Below, piece after piece: positions 32,100-39,921 of a stretch of DNA of 54,116 bases; positions within the stretch are counted from its first letter, which is position 1; the number at the start of each line of letters is the position of its first letter. The notes below the pieces were generated by a model. It saw only the letters and a program-made list of their open reading frames with translations. It ran no database searches and was not told where the DNA came from. The translations under genes were made by a program, and so were the position numbers. The DNA comes from Clostridia bacterium. GTDB lineage: Bacteria > Bacillota > Clostridia > Oscillospirales > Acutalibacteraceae. The stretch is from assembly GCA_017428085.1 (NCBI GenBank), contig JAFRRP010000011.1, positions 1-54,116 on the forward strand. Reading direction: 5' to 3'.

Positions 32100-33290
32100 T
32101 TATATTCTTCTGCGCAGGATGTCCCCCGGCTGCAGCGGATGCGGGCAGCGGATCGTCACCTTTTCCTGTACCAGATGGGCGATCTCCCGCGGAACGCCGT
32201 CCTCTCCCACCAGCTCTTCCACGGGGAACGACAGCCCCGTGGAACGGGGAGACAGGATCTCCAGCGTATCGCCCACGGCAAAGCTGTTGCGCTGCTCCAC
32301 TAAATACCGGTCGTCTCCCAGACGTTCCAGCACCACGGCGATAAAAGTACAGGTGCGGCGGTACTGTCCGTCGTTGTTGGGGTCCCGCAGCATCTCGCCG
32401 AAATAAAAGCCGGTGGAATAGGGACGGTGACTGGCGCAGTCCAGCTCCGCGTCGCACACCTCCAGCGGTGCGTCGCCGTCCATATAGTGGCGGTAGGCGT
32501 TCACCACCGTGGCCACATAGTAGGGAGACTTCATACGCCCTTCGATCTTGAACGATTTCACGCCCGCCTGTTCCAGCCGGTCAAGAAAGGAGATGCATTT
32601 CAGGTCGGCGGAGCTGAAGATGGCGGTGGCTTCGCCCTCCTGCACCACGGGGATGGCCATGGTGTCCCGCCGTTCCTCAAAAACGTAATAGTTCCAGCGG
32701 CAGGGCTGGGCGCACTCCCCCCGGTTGCCGCTGCGGTTGGTAAGGTAGGAGCTTAGCAGGCACCGGCCGGAATAGGCCATGCACATGGCGCCGTGGATGA
32801 AGACCTCCAGCTCCAGATCGGGCGGGAGCTTTCCCTTCATCTCCTCGATGGCCGCCAACGGCATTTCCCGGCCCAGCACGATGCGGGAAGCGCCCATACC
32901 GTGATAGACGCAGGCGGTTTTGTAGTTCAGGCAGTTGGCCTGGGTGCTGACGTGGATGGGCAGCTCGGGACACTTTTCCCGGATCTCGGCGATGGCGCCC
33001 AGATCGGAGACGATGGCCGCGTCCGCGCCTATCTCATATAATTGCCGGGCGTAGTCGCCCAGCCGGTCGATCTCGCTGTTTTTCGCGAAGCAGTTGACGG
33101 TGACATACAGCTTTTTACCCAGTGCGTGGGCGTATGCCGCCGCCTCTTTGAGCTGTTCAAAGGTGAACGCCGCCCCTTCCGCGCGCAGCTGCATCAGCGG
33201 TCCGCCGCAATAGACGGCGTCCGCGCCGAAGTACAGGGCGGTCTTCAACGCTTCCATGCTCCCCGCGGGAGCCAGCAGTTCCACGTTCAT
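32100..33290 (-). CDS. U32 family peptidase-like protein (TrhP/RlhA-type)
   Basis: 396 residues. ELLAPAGSMEALKTALYFGADAVYCGG is the diagnostic N-terminus of U32; the cysteine set CMAYSGRCLLSSYLTNRSGNRGECAQPCRW (residues ~170-200) is that of the iron-sulfur-type members now linked to RNA hydroxylation (TrhP, RlhA). Hence tRNA/rRNA 5-hydroxylation is more likely than proteolysis. The C-terminal ~80 residues form a beta-rich domain (NSFAVGDTLEILSP). Its ATG lies 1 base after the stop of pepV, so the two are one operon. Confidence 0.9.
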   Translation of the reverse strand: MNVELLAPAGSMEALKTALYFGADAVYCGGPLMQLRAEGAAFTFEQLKEAAAYAHALGKKLYVTVNCFAKNSEIDRLGDYARQLYEIGADAAIVSDLGAIAEIREKCPELPIHVSTQANCLNYKTACVYHGMGASRIVLGREMPLAAIEEMKGKLPPDLELEVFIHGAMCMAYSGRCLLSSYLTNRSGNRGECAQPCRWNYYVFEERRDTMAIPVVQEGEATAIFSSADLKCISFLDRLEQAGVKSFKIEGRMKSPYYVATVVNAYRHYMDGDAPLEVCDAELDCASHRPYSTGFYFGEMLRDPNNDGQYRRTCTFIAVVLERLGDDRYLVEQRNSFAVGDTLEILSPRSTGLSFPVEELVGEDGVPREIAHLVQEKVTIRCPHPLQPGDILRRRI

Positions 33291-33291
33291 A

Positions 33292-34677
33292 TCAGTAGCA
33301 AAGGTCTTTGATGATCTGCGCGTACATGGCGGCGGTCAGCAGCAGCTCGTCCGTGACGGCAAACTCGTCCGCGCCGTGGATGCGGTAGTCCGTACCGGGA
33401 AATTCCACGCCGAAGGCCACGCCGCCCTCGATGCCGTGGACGTAGGTGCCGCCGCCAATGGCGAGGCACTCGCCCTTTTGCCCAGTGTAATCCTCGTATA
33501 CTTTCAGCGCCTCTTTGACGATAGGCGCGTCCTTGGGGATGAAGTGCGCCGGCGTCATGGCGGGAGCGCCCTCGAAAGCGAAACCCGCCTCCGCCAGCCG
33601 CGCCGCGATCACGTCCTTCACGTTGCCCTCATTGGCGCACAGGGGGCAGCGCAGGTCGAAGCCGCCCCGCAGCACAGTCCCGTCGAATTGCAGGATGCCG
33701 CAGTTCAGCGTCAGCGCCCCGGAATCTTCATCGCTCATCTTTACGCCCATGGTGGCGCCGTCCGTGTCCCCGTGGGGGACCATGGCCAGCAGCGCGTCGA
33801 TCTCCTGCTTCAATTCACAGTCCGGCACAATGGCGGACAGCAGCGTCAGCAGGGCGGTATTGGCGTTGACGCCTTTTGCGGGCGTGGAGGCGTGGGCGGA
33901 AACGCCCTCGCAATAGATGCGCCGGTTGTCTCCCTCCGTCTCCACGCGGAAGGTGGCGCCGGTTTTGCGGGCGATCTCCACTAAAATTGCGCCGCGGTGC
34001 TCCGGCACGGAACCCGCCAGCAGGGCGTTGGCCTTGCCGGGGACGATGTTCGCCGTGTCGCCGCCGTTGATCTCGATGATGGTGCCGGGATCGGCGATCT
34101 TTTTGGTAAACGTGGGCGCGAAACGGCCCTTCTCCAAATGGATCAGCGGATAATCCGCGTCCGGCGACAGCGTGTATCTCAACGTTTCCCGGCGGGAGAA
34201 ATAGTACTCCATGTCCTCGCTGCCGGTCTCCTCGCCGCAGCCAAGCACCAGCCGCACGCCGGTCTTCGGCGCGCCGTACAGTTCCCGCACGGTCTCCAGC
34301 GCGTACAGGCAGGCCACGGCGGGGCCCTTGTCGTCCGTAGTCCCGCGGCCGAAGAGTCTGCCGTTTTCCTCCGTCATGTCGTAGGGGGACTTCGTCCAGC
34401 CGTCGCCCTCGCTGACCACGTCCAGATGCGCCAGCAGCATCAGCTCCGGCGCGTCGCCGAAGGTGATCTCACCGGCGTAGTTATCAAAATTGACGACGGG
34501 GAACCCATGTTCCGCGGCGAGCTTTTCCGCCTCCGCCAGCGCCTTCGCGGGCCCTTCGCCGAAGGGCTTGCCGGGCAGCGCGGCCTCCCGCACGCTTTTG
34601 ATGTCCACCAGCCGTTTCAGGTCGGCGGTGAAGCGCTCTTTTTGTAAATTGATGTATTCGGTGATTCTGTGATCCAT
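33292..34677 (-). CDS. pepV: Dipeptidase PepV-like (M20 family)
   Basis: 461 residues. LLAHLDVVSEGDGW and FGRGTTDDKGP carry the first zinc ligands and the catalytic Asp; GCGEETGSEDMEYYF the catalytic Glu pair; HASTPAKGVNAN the substrate-binding His of the lid domain; GGGTYVHGIEGGVAFG the final metal histidine. These match Sapep/PepV dipeptidases that cut short peptides with a free N-terminus in the cytosol. The ATG at 34677 has aaagga 8 bases upstream. It is followed after 1 base by the U32 gene. It fits peptide scavenging together with the solute-binding protein at 2.2 kb. Confidence 0.93.
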   Translation of the reverse strand: MDHRITEYINLQKERFTADLKRLVDIKSVREAALPGKPFGEGPAKALAEAEKLAAEHGFPVVNFDNYAGEITFGDAPELMLLAHLDVVSEGDGWTKSPYDMTEENGRLFGRGTTDDKGPAVACLYALETVRELYGAPKTGVRLVLGCGEETGSEDMEYYFSRRETLRYTLSPDADYPLIHLEKGRFAPTFTKKIADPGTIIEINGGDTANIVPGKANALLAGSVPEHRGAILVEIARKTGATFRVETEGDNRRIYCEGVSAHASTPAKGVNANTALLTLLSAIVPDCELKQEIDALLAMVPHGDTDGATMGVKMSDEDSGALTLNCGILQFDGTVLRGGFDLRCPLCANEGNVKDVIAARLAEAGFAFEGAPAMTPAHFIPKDAPIVKEALKVYEDYTGQKGECLAIGGGTYVHGIEGGVAFGVEFPGTDYRIHGADEFAVTDELLLTAAMYAQIIKDLCY

Positions 34678-34720
34678 TATTTATTCCTTTGCAAATTGGA
34701 ATTTGTCGAGATGTTTCCGA

Positions 34721-34931
34721 AAATGATATGCTGCCTTTGGCAGCATGATATGCCGTGCGATGCCCGGCATGATATACAGCCGCTTCCGCGTCTGTATGAT
34801 ATGATATTCGCCTTTGTAGCTTTCATTCGCGAAGCGAATATCATGCCGCAGGCATATCATGCATTTTTGCATATCTCGCCTCTGGCGAGGATGCAAAATG
34901 CATATCATTCGCCGTCAGGCGAATATCATTG
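34721..34931. repeat. Hairpin array A (ATGATAT/ATATCAT delimited)
   Basis: About nine different small stem-loops (e.g. gctgcctttggcagc, gccgcaggc, tcgccgtcaggcga) are separated by a constant 7-mer that reads ATGATAT in the left half and ATATCAT in the right half. The array fills the gap between the pepV start and the GH2 stop; the GH2 TGA stop lies in the last delimiter. No credible ORF. Confidence 0.85.
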
Positions 34932-36716
34932 CGGCGTATTGCGCCGCACAAAACCGATCCTGCTGTTGATCTCCTTCATCAGATCCATGTCCACCTTAAG
35001 GACTTCCCGGTCGAAGGTGAGGAAGCCGTTGGTCTCGTCCTCCACGTCGCTGACCTCGGTATAGACCAGCGCGGACAGGCCGCGTTTTTCAATGAGAGGC
35101 GCGATGCGGTCCAGATACAGATGCTTCAGCGCCTTTTCCAGCGCGTCCTTCGTCTTGTAGATCCGGTAACCGAAGGTCTTTTCCGTGTTGAACACGTGGC
35201 CGGGCGTGACCATGGAAAAGCCGCCGAACTCCGTCAGCGCGATCACCCGGTCGTCGTTCTTGTCCATCTTCGGGAACAGGAAAGGAGTAAAATAGATGTG
35301 GAAGCTGTTCAGGTCGCCCGCGCCCTGATCGTGCCAGCCGCTGGCGTGGTCGATGATACGGGTGGGATCCTGCTCGCGGAAATACCGGAACGCCTTGACC
35401 GCGTCGAACTGGCCCCAGCCCTCGTTGAAGGGCACCCACAGGCACAGGGATACGCAGTTGTACAGCGTATCGATCAGGCGCCCGGCGTCCTCATAGTATT
35501 CCTCGCGGCCCGCCTTGTCCTCCCGGGAGAACAGCCTGTAGTTTTCCGGGCCGTCGTCCAGCCGCCCCGCGTGCTTGGTGTTGAAGGCCATCTGCAGACC
35601 GGGCAGCGCCGCCACCACGAACTGCTTGACCGGCGCGCCGCCGTTGATCATATCCTGCCACACCAGCATGCCCAGACGGTCGCAGTGGTAGTACCAGCGC
35701 AGCGGCTCCACCTTGATGTGCTTGCGCAGCATATTGAAGCCCATGTCTTTCATAGTCTGAATATCGTAGATCATGGCCTCGTCACTGGGGGCGGTATAGA
35801 GGCCGTCGCTCCAGTAGCCCTGGTCCAGCAGGCCGTTGTGGAAGTACGGCTTGTTGTTCAGCATCAGGCGGGAAACGCCCTTTTCGTCCTTGCCCACGGA
35901 GAACTTGCGCATGCCGAAGTAACAGATCACCTTGTCCGCGCCGCAGGCAACCTCCAGATCGTAAAGGTAGGGATCCTCCGGCGACCACAGGCGGAAGTCG
36001 CCCATGGCGATGCTGGCGGAACGGCCGCTGGTGGTGACGGCGGTGAGCTTTTCCCCTTTATCAAATACCGTCAGGGTGATAGGGGCCTTCTCGCCCGCCA
36101 GCTCCGCTTCGGCCTTCAGCACGCCAGTGTCGATATCAGGCGTAAGCTTGACGGAGACGATATAGTTCTCCGGCACCTCCTCCAGCCACACAGTCTGCCA
36201 GATACCGGACTGGGGCGTGTACCAGATCTGCCCGCGTTTGGAGGTCTGCTTGCCGCTGGCCTGGGAGCCGGTCTCCGAGGGGTCGGTGACGGACACCAGC
36301 AACTCGTTCTCCCCTTCTTTGATCGCCTCCGTCACATCGAAGGTAAAGGGGTAATAACCGCCGCGGTGGCTGCCCAGCACGACGCCGTTCAGCGTGACCT
36401 CGCACTCATAGTCCACCGCGCCGAAGTGCAGCAGCGCCCGGTCGCCGGTCTTCCGGTAGACGAACGTCCGGCGGTAATACAGCTTATCGTCCGGCGTGAC
36501 GGTCCGGTTGACGCCGCTGAGGATCGTTTCGGGACTGAAGGGCACCACGATCTGCCCCTGCCAGCAATCAAACGGATCGGTCTTGGGCTGGATCGCGTAA
36601 TCCCATAAGCCGTTGAGGTTGATGAATGACTCCCGCCGCATCTGCGGACGGGGATAGTCGTTCAAAGGCAGTTCTCGGTTCAGCTCTCTGCCCCATCTCG
36701 TCAACAGTTGTTCCAT
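34926..36716 (-). CDS. Glycoside hydrolase family 2 (beta-galactosidase/glucuronidase-like)
   Basis: 596 residues: N-terminal jelly-roll domain (RRESFINLNGLWDYA; HFGAVDYECEVTLNG), immunoglobulin-like middle domain (~185-275) and TIM barrel (~280-590). VPFNEGWGQFD carries the acid/base Glu in the NE pair, and IALTEFGGF the nucleophile Glu. FNMLRKHIKVEP is the usual barrel entry. No signal peptide, so it works inside the cell on imported oligosaccharides. Substrate (galactoside, glucuronide, mannoside) cannot be assigned. The ATG at 36716 has gggga ~10 bases upstream; an in-frame ATG at 36740 is inside hairpin array B. The gene is flanked on both sides by hairpin arrays. Confidence 0.92.
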   Translation of the reverse strand: MEQLLTRWGRELNRELPLNDYPRPQMRRESFINLNGLWDYAIQPKTDPFDCWQGQIVVPFSPETILSGVNRTVTPDDKLYYRRTFVYRKTGDRALLHFGAVDYECEVTLNGVVLGSHRGGYYPFTFDVTEAIKEGENELLVSVTDPSETGSQASGKQTSKRGQIWYTPQSGIWQTVWLEEVPENYIVSVKLTPDIDTGVLKAEAELAGEKAPITLTVFDKGEKLTAVTTSGRSASIAMGDFRLWSPEDPYLYDLEVACGADKVICYFGMRKFSVGKDEKGVSRLMLNNKPYFHNGLLDQGYWSDGLYTAPSDEAMIYDIQTMKDMGFNMLRKHIKVEPLRWYYHCDRLGMLVWQDMINGGAPVKQFVVAALPGLQMAFNTKHAGRLDDGPENYRLFSREDKAGREEYYEDAGRLIDTLYNCVSLCLWVPFNEGWGQFDAVKAFRYFREQDPTRIIDHASGWHDQGAGDLNSFHIYFTPFLFPKMDKNDDRVIALTEFGGFSMVTPGHVFNTEKTFGYRIYKTKDALEKALKHLYLDRIAPLIEKRGLSALVYTEVSDVEDETNGFLTFDREVLKVDMDLMKEINSRIGFVRRNTPQ

Positions 36717-36739
36717 GGTTCGGTTTTCCCCCTTCTTCA

Positions 36740-37009
36740 TACGGCGGAGCCGTATATCACTCGCCGAAGGCGAATATCATGCGCAAAGCGCATATCATGC
36801 GGCGCAGCCGTATATCATTTTTGGTACGACATATATCATTTCAGGCGAACCCGGAAATGATATGTTGCCTTGCGGCAACATGATATGCATTTTGCATCCT
36901 CGCCGAAGGCGAGATATGCCAAAAATGCATGATATGCGGGATGCTATCCCGCATGATATACAGCCGCTCCGCGTCTGTATGATATGCAATTCGTCTGTCG
37001 CGAATTACA
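36740..37009. repeat. Hairpin array B (ATATCAT/ATGATAT delimited)
   Basis: Around eleven distinct stem-loops (tcgccgaaggcga, gcgcaaagcgc, gttgccttgcggcaac, gcgggatgctatcccgc and others) separated by ATATCAT in the left half and ATGATAT in the right half, the opposite order to array A. One module (acagccgctccgcgtctgt) is shared almost exactly with array A and another (a gcat...atgc hairpin around ctcgcc/ggcgag) occurs inverted. The array runs from the GH2 start to the HAD stop. No gene. Confidence 0.85.
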
Positions 37010-37705
37010 TTATGCGTCGCTAAAGCGCCGCTCGATCCGTTCCACCGCCGCGGGCACGTCCTGCACCCGTTCCACGGTCTCCTCCGGCGGGGAGATCTTG
37101 CTGTCCCACGTGCCGGTGCTTTTCATCCAGATCGTATGGTAGCCCGCTTCCCGCGCCCCGGCGATATCGTTCCGGGGGTTGTCGCCCACGTAAACCATCT
37201 GAGAGGGCGGCAGGGAAAACTTCTCGCTCATCATCATAAAGATCTCGCTGTCGGGCTTGTCCACCATCACGTCGCCGCTGACGATGATCTCGTCGAAGGC
37301 GTCGCGCAGGCCGAGCAGATCCAGTTTTTTGTATTGCAGCGCGTGGTTGCCGTTGGTGATCAGCCCGATGGCGCAGCCGCGTTTTTTCAACAGCAGCAGC
37401 GTGGGGATCGTCTCCTCGAACCGGACGGCGACCTTCGCGAAGTTTTCATACACGAAGCTGCGGTATTCATCATACGGGGGGACCTGTTCAAACACGCCGT
37501 TTTCCGCCAGATAGGCCAGCACGTATTTCCAGCCGTCGTAGACGAAATGGTCGTCCGCGTAGCACCACAGCCGGGCGATCTTCTCGTCCGTCACGCCCTC
37601 TTTCACACGGAAGGAACGCCGGAACTGCTTCGCCACTTCCCGCAGCGTGCCGTGCCGGTCGAATAACGTGTGATCCAGATCGAAGATGACCGCTTTGATC
37701 CTCAT
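37010..37705 (-). CDS. HAD superfamily hydrolase (YjjG/subfamily IA type)
   Basis: 231 residues. FDLDHTLFDRHGT is motif I (nucleophile and acid/base Asp), LLITNG-like IGLITNGNHALQYKK motif II, KPDSEIF the motif III lysine region, and VYVGDNPRNDIAGAREAG motif IV. The helical cap between residues ~20 and 95 makes it a C1-cap phosphatase, possibly a nucleotide or sugar-phosphate phosphatase. The ATG at 37705 has ggggaag upstream; the ORF extension to 37852 reads through repeat DNA. It follows the oxidoreductase gene after a 177-base repeat-filled gap. Confidence 0.88.
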   Translation of the reverse strand: MRIKAVIFDLDHTLFDRHGTLREVAKQFRRSFRVKEGVTDEKIARLWCYADDHFVYDGWKYVLAYLAENGVFEQVPPYDEYRSFVYENFAKVAVRFEETIPTLLLLKKRGCAIGLITNGNHALQYKKLDLLGLRDAFDEIIVSGDVMVDKPDSEIFMMMSEKFSLPPSQMVYVGDNPRNDIAGAREAGYHTIWMKSTGTWDSKISPPEETVERVQDVPAAVERIERRFSDA

Positions 37706-37740
37706 CTTTTTCTTCCCCGTTTTTTTATGACTTCCGACTG

Positions 37741-37887
37741 TAATGGAGTTGAGGCTCCGTGCCGCATTCGGAATCGCGTTGCGAGCGGCTGTGGGCAGCC
37801 GCGCTGCGATCATACGCCTGCGGCGCATAATTCCGCATTCCGAACTCCGCATTCCGCATTGAAACGGAGCTGAGGCTCCGTGTTACA
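37741..37887. repeat. Two GTAGC-hairpin elements with heptamer block between genes
   Basis: Reversed elements at 37741-37764 (ggagttgaggctccgtgc) and 37861-37887 (acggagctgaggctccgtgt) bracket a ggaatcgcg phrase also found at 11.57-11.63 kb and heptamers attccgc, attccga, actccgc, attccgc (37831-37858). The last element overlaps the 3' end of the oxidoreductase gene. Confidence 0.75.
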
Positions 37888-38968
37888 GGTCCCTGTCGAA
37901 AAAACCCTCAAAATCCTTCGACGCCACGTCGCCCAGCGGCAGCGTCACGGGCCGTCCGGTAAAGGACGACTGATAGATCGCCAGCACCGTTTCCAGCGCC
38001 CTGCGGCCGGCACGGGCGTCCACATAAGGCGCGCGGTGCTGCGCGACGGCGTCCGCCACGTCCCGGAACAGGCTGGTGTGGCCGTTGCCGTAGACGTTCA
38101 GCGTCTTTTCATGGAAGCCGTCCTTCGTCTCCTGCGGCGCGTCCTTGAAGTGCCAGTATTCGATGGCGTTGGCACTGGTGCCGCCCAGCTTCACGGAACC
38201 GTTTTCACCGAACAGCGACAGGTGCTCCTCCAGATCGTCGTCCGCCAGATTGACGGTGCCCTCAACGGTTGCCACCGCACCGTTGGCGAACTCCAGCACG
38301 GCGGCGCCGATATCCTCCGCCTCGATATAATCGTGGAACGCCCGCCGGGTGACGCCGTAGACCTTTACCAGCTCGTCGCCGCACATCCAGCGCAGCAGGT
38401 CGATGCCGTGGATACATTGGTTCATCAGCGTGCCGCCGTCGCAGGCCCACTTGCCGCGCCAGTCCGCCTGGGCGTAATAGGCCGCGTCCCGGCTCCAGCG
38501 CACCGTCACCGCCCCGTGGGACAGCCTGCCGAAGCGGCCGCTTTCCAGCGCGGCGCGCATCTCCTGCACCGCCTTGTTGAAGCGGTTCTGGTGACAGGCG
38601 CACACCGCCACGCCGGTACGGTCGGCGGCTTCCACGATCTTATCCGCGTCCGCCATGGACATTGCCATGGGCTTTTCGATGATCACGTTGATCTCGCGTC
38701 CGATCACCTCCAACGCCGCCTCGGCGTGGAGGTAGCTGGGCAGCGCGATGCTGACCAGTTCAAGCCGTTCCGCATCCAGCATCTCCCGATAATCCGTATA
38801 GCGGCGGACGGGGGCGTATTCCTGCGGCGTCAGCACACTGCGCGCAAACATCTCGTCGATATTTCCATCGACGATATCGCAGACCGCGACAATGTCAAAG
38901 CCGTTCTCCTTTGCCGCTTTTATATGGCTGGGGGCCACCCGGCCGCAGCCGATCAACGCGTATTTCAT
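37883..38968 (-). CDS. Gfo/Idh/MocA family oxidoreductase
   Basis: 361 residues. An N-terminal Rossmann fold (MKYALIGCGRVAPSHIKA) binds NAD(P); VIIEKPMAMSMADAD holds the EKP lysine, and GGTLMNQCIHGIDLLRW the conserved substrate-side Asp/His. The C-terminal alpha/beta domain (~125-345) matches WlbA-like sugar dehydrogenases acting on (amino)sugars or uronates. The ATG at 38968 is preceded by aaagg at a rather long distance. It is divergent from the TetR gene with a shared palindromic operator, so that regulator probably controls it. Its end reaches into a GTAGC repeat. Confidence 0.9.
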   Translation of the reverse strand: MKYALIGCGRVAPSHIKAAKENGFDIVAVCDIVDGNIDEMFARSVLTPQEYAPVRRYTDYREMLDAERLELVSIALPSYLHAEAALEVIGREINVIIEKPMAMSMADADKIVEAADRTGVAVCACHQNRFNKAVQEMRAALESGRFGRLSHGAVTVRWSRDAAYYAQADWRGKWACDGGTLMNQCIHGIDLLRWMCGDELVKVYGVTRRAFHDYIEAEDIGAAVLEFANGAVATVEGTVNLADDDLEEHLSLFGENGSVKLGGTSANAIEYWHFKDAPQETKDGFHEKTLNVYGNGHTSLFRDVADAVAQHRAPYVDARAGRRALETVLAIYQSSFTGRPVTLPLGDVASKDFEGFFDRDL

Positions 38969-39014
38969 GGTGCGTACCGTACCTTTTCTCTCAAAAAATA
39001 TAATAGTTGGTTTT

Positions 39015-39043
39015 ATATTAAACTTTTTTTATTTTGCTGTCAA
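39015..39043 (-). promoter_or_regulatory. Minus-strand promoter of oxidoreductase
   Basis: TTGACA on the minus strand (complement of 39038-39043), 17-base spacer, TAATAT (complement of 39015-39020). Confidence 0.55.
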
Positions 39044-39057
39044 TATAAATATTGACA
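39038..39057. promoter_or_regulatory. Perfect palindromic operator shared by divergent promoters
   Basis: tgtcaatat-aa-atattgaca, a 9+2+9 palindrome whose two ends are the TTGACA -35 boxes of both divergent promoters. A dimeric repressor bound here would block both; the adjacent TetR-type regulator is the obvious candidate. Confidence 0.75.
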
Positions 39058-39080
39058 CTGTATTAAAAAAGCATTATACT
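39052..39080 (+). promoter_or_regulatory. Promoter of TetR gene
   Basis: TTGACA (39052-39057), 17-base spacer, TATACT (39075-39080). Confidence 0.8.
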
Positions 39081-39134
39081 AAACACGATGTCGGAGAAAA
39101 AAACATTATGTCCGGCAGAAAAAGGAGCACAGAT

Positions 39135-39746
39135 ATGGCAAAGCAACACGAGGACCGGCGCACCGCCTACAGCAAAAAGGTGATCCGCGAGGCGCTGCTG
39201 GAGCTGATGCGCGACAAGCCGCTGAACAAGATCACCGTGAAGGAGATCTGCGCTCTGGCGGACGTGAACCGCAGCACGTTTTACGCCTATTACATGGATA
39301 TCTACGATCTGTACCGCGCCATTCTGAAAGATTTTTTCCGCTGCCAGCACCGCATCATCAGCGAGTGCAGCGCCATCCTTGTCCGCCGCCCCGATATCAC
39401 GGATCTTTCCGTGGCTGATTTTACCGATTTCTATCTGGCATATTTCTCCATCGTGTTGGAAAACAAAGAGCTGTTCCGGTTTGTGTTCAATCGGAATTCC
39501 GACGCCTCCATCCACGTGAACCTGCGCAAGCTGTTCTACCGGGAGCTGGTGAAGCTGCTGCCGGAGGACACGCCGGAGAAGATCCGCGGGGCGTTTTACG
39601 CCTCCTTCATCTTCGCCAGCGGAGGCGTGACCTTTTTGCTGATGGAATGGCTGAACAACGGCTGCCGCATGCCGGTGGAAACGCTGGCCAAGCGCGCGGC
39701 GTATTTCAGCAACGGCGTGTTCAACGGGTACCGTGCGTCGCAGTAG
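39135..39746 (+). CDS. TetR/AcrR family transcriptional regulator
   Basis: 203 residues. Residues ~10-58 form the TetR DNA-binding domain (KKVIREALLELMRDKPLNKITVKEICALADVNRSTFYAYYMDIYDLY), with the helix-turn-helix in VKEICALADVNRSTFYAYY. The C-terminal ~140 residues resemble the TetR_C_33/FprF-type ligand domain of clostridial regulators. The ATG at 39135 has aaaggag 7 bases upstream. It probably represses itself and the divergent oxidoreductase, perhaps with the downstream lyase and dehydrogenase, in response to a sugar-derived ligand. Its TAG stop abuts a heptamer repeat. Confidence 0.9.
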   Translation: MAKQHEDRRTAYSKKVIREALLELMRDKPLNKITVKEICALADVNRSTFYAYYMDIYDLYRAILKDFFRCQHRIISECSAILVRRPDITDLSVADFTDFYLAYFSIVLENKELFRFVFNRNSDASIHVNLRKLFYRELVKLLPEDTPEKIRGAFYASFIFASGGVTFLLMEWLNNGCRMPVETLAKRAAYFSNGVFNGYRASQ

Positions 39747-39846
39747 TTTCAGTCGTGAGTCGTAAGTCGTAAGACAGCTCCCGCGGCGGCTGACGGCCGT
39801 CGCCATCCGAAAAGGCTTCCGACTTCCGATTGATGTCTTCCGACTA
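39746..39846. repeat. Heptamer blocks after TetR gene
   Basis: agtcgtg, agtcgta, agtcgta (39751-39771) and cttccga, cttccga, ttgatgt, cttccga (39816-39843). The first block begins with the last base of the TetR stop codon and matches 18212-18240 in reverse. Confidence 0.75.
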
Positions 39847-39861
39847 AAATTAAAATAATGA

Positions 39862-39890
39862 TTGCTTTTTTCCTTCGGAAGTTGTACATT
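39862..39890 (+). promoter_or_regulatory. Candidate promoter of heparinase-like gene
   Basis: TTGCTT (39862-39867), 17-base spacer, TACATT (39885-39890), 31 bases ahead of the ATG. Confidence 0.45.
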
Positions 39891-39921
39891 GGTTTTGTTT
39901 GAATTGTTCGGAGGTATTTTT

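Noticed and set aside
34721..34931. Small ORFs across the hairpin arrays on both strands
   Set aside because: Their translations are only readings of the delimiter (Tyr-His, Ile-Ser-Tyr) and stem sequences, in several frames, without ribosome binding sites.
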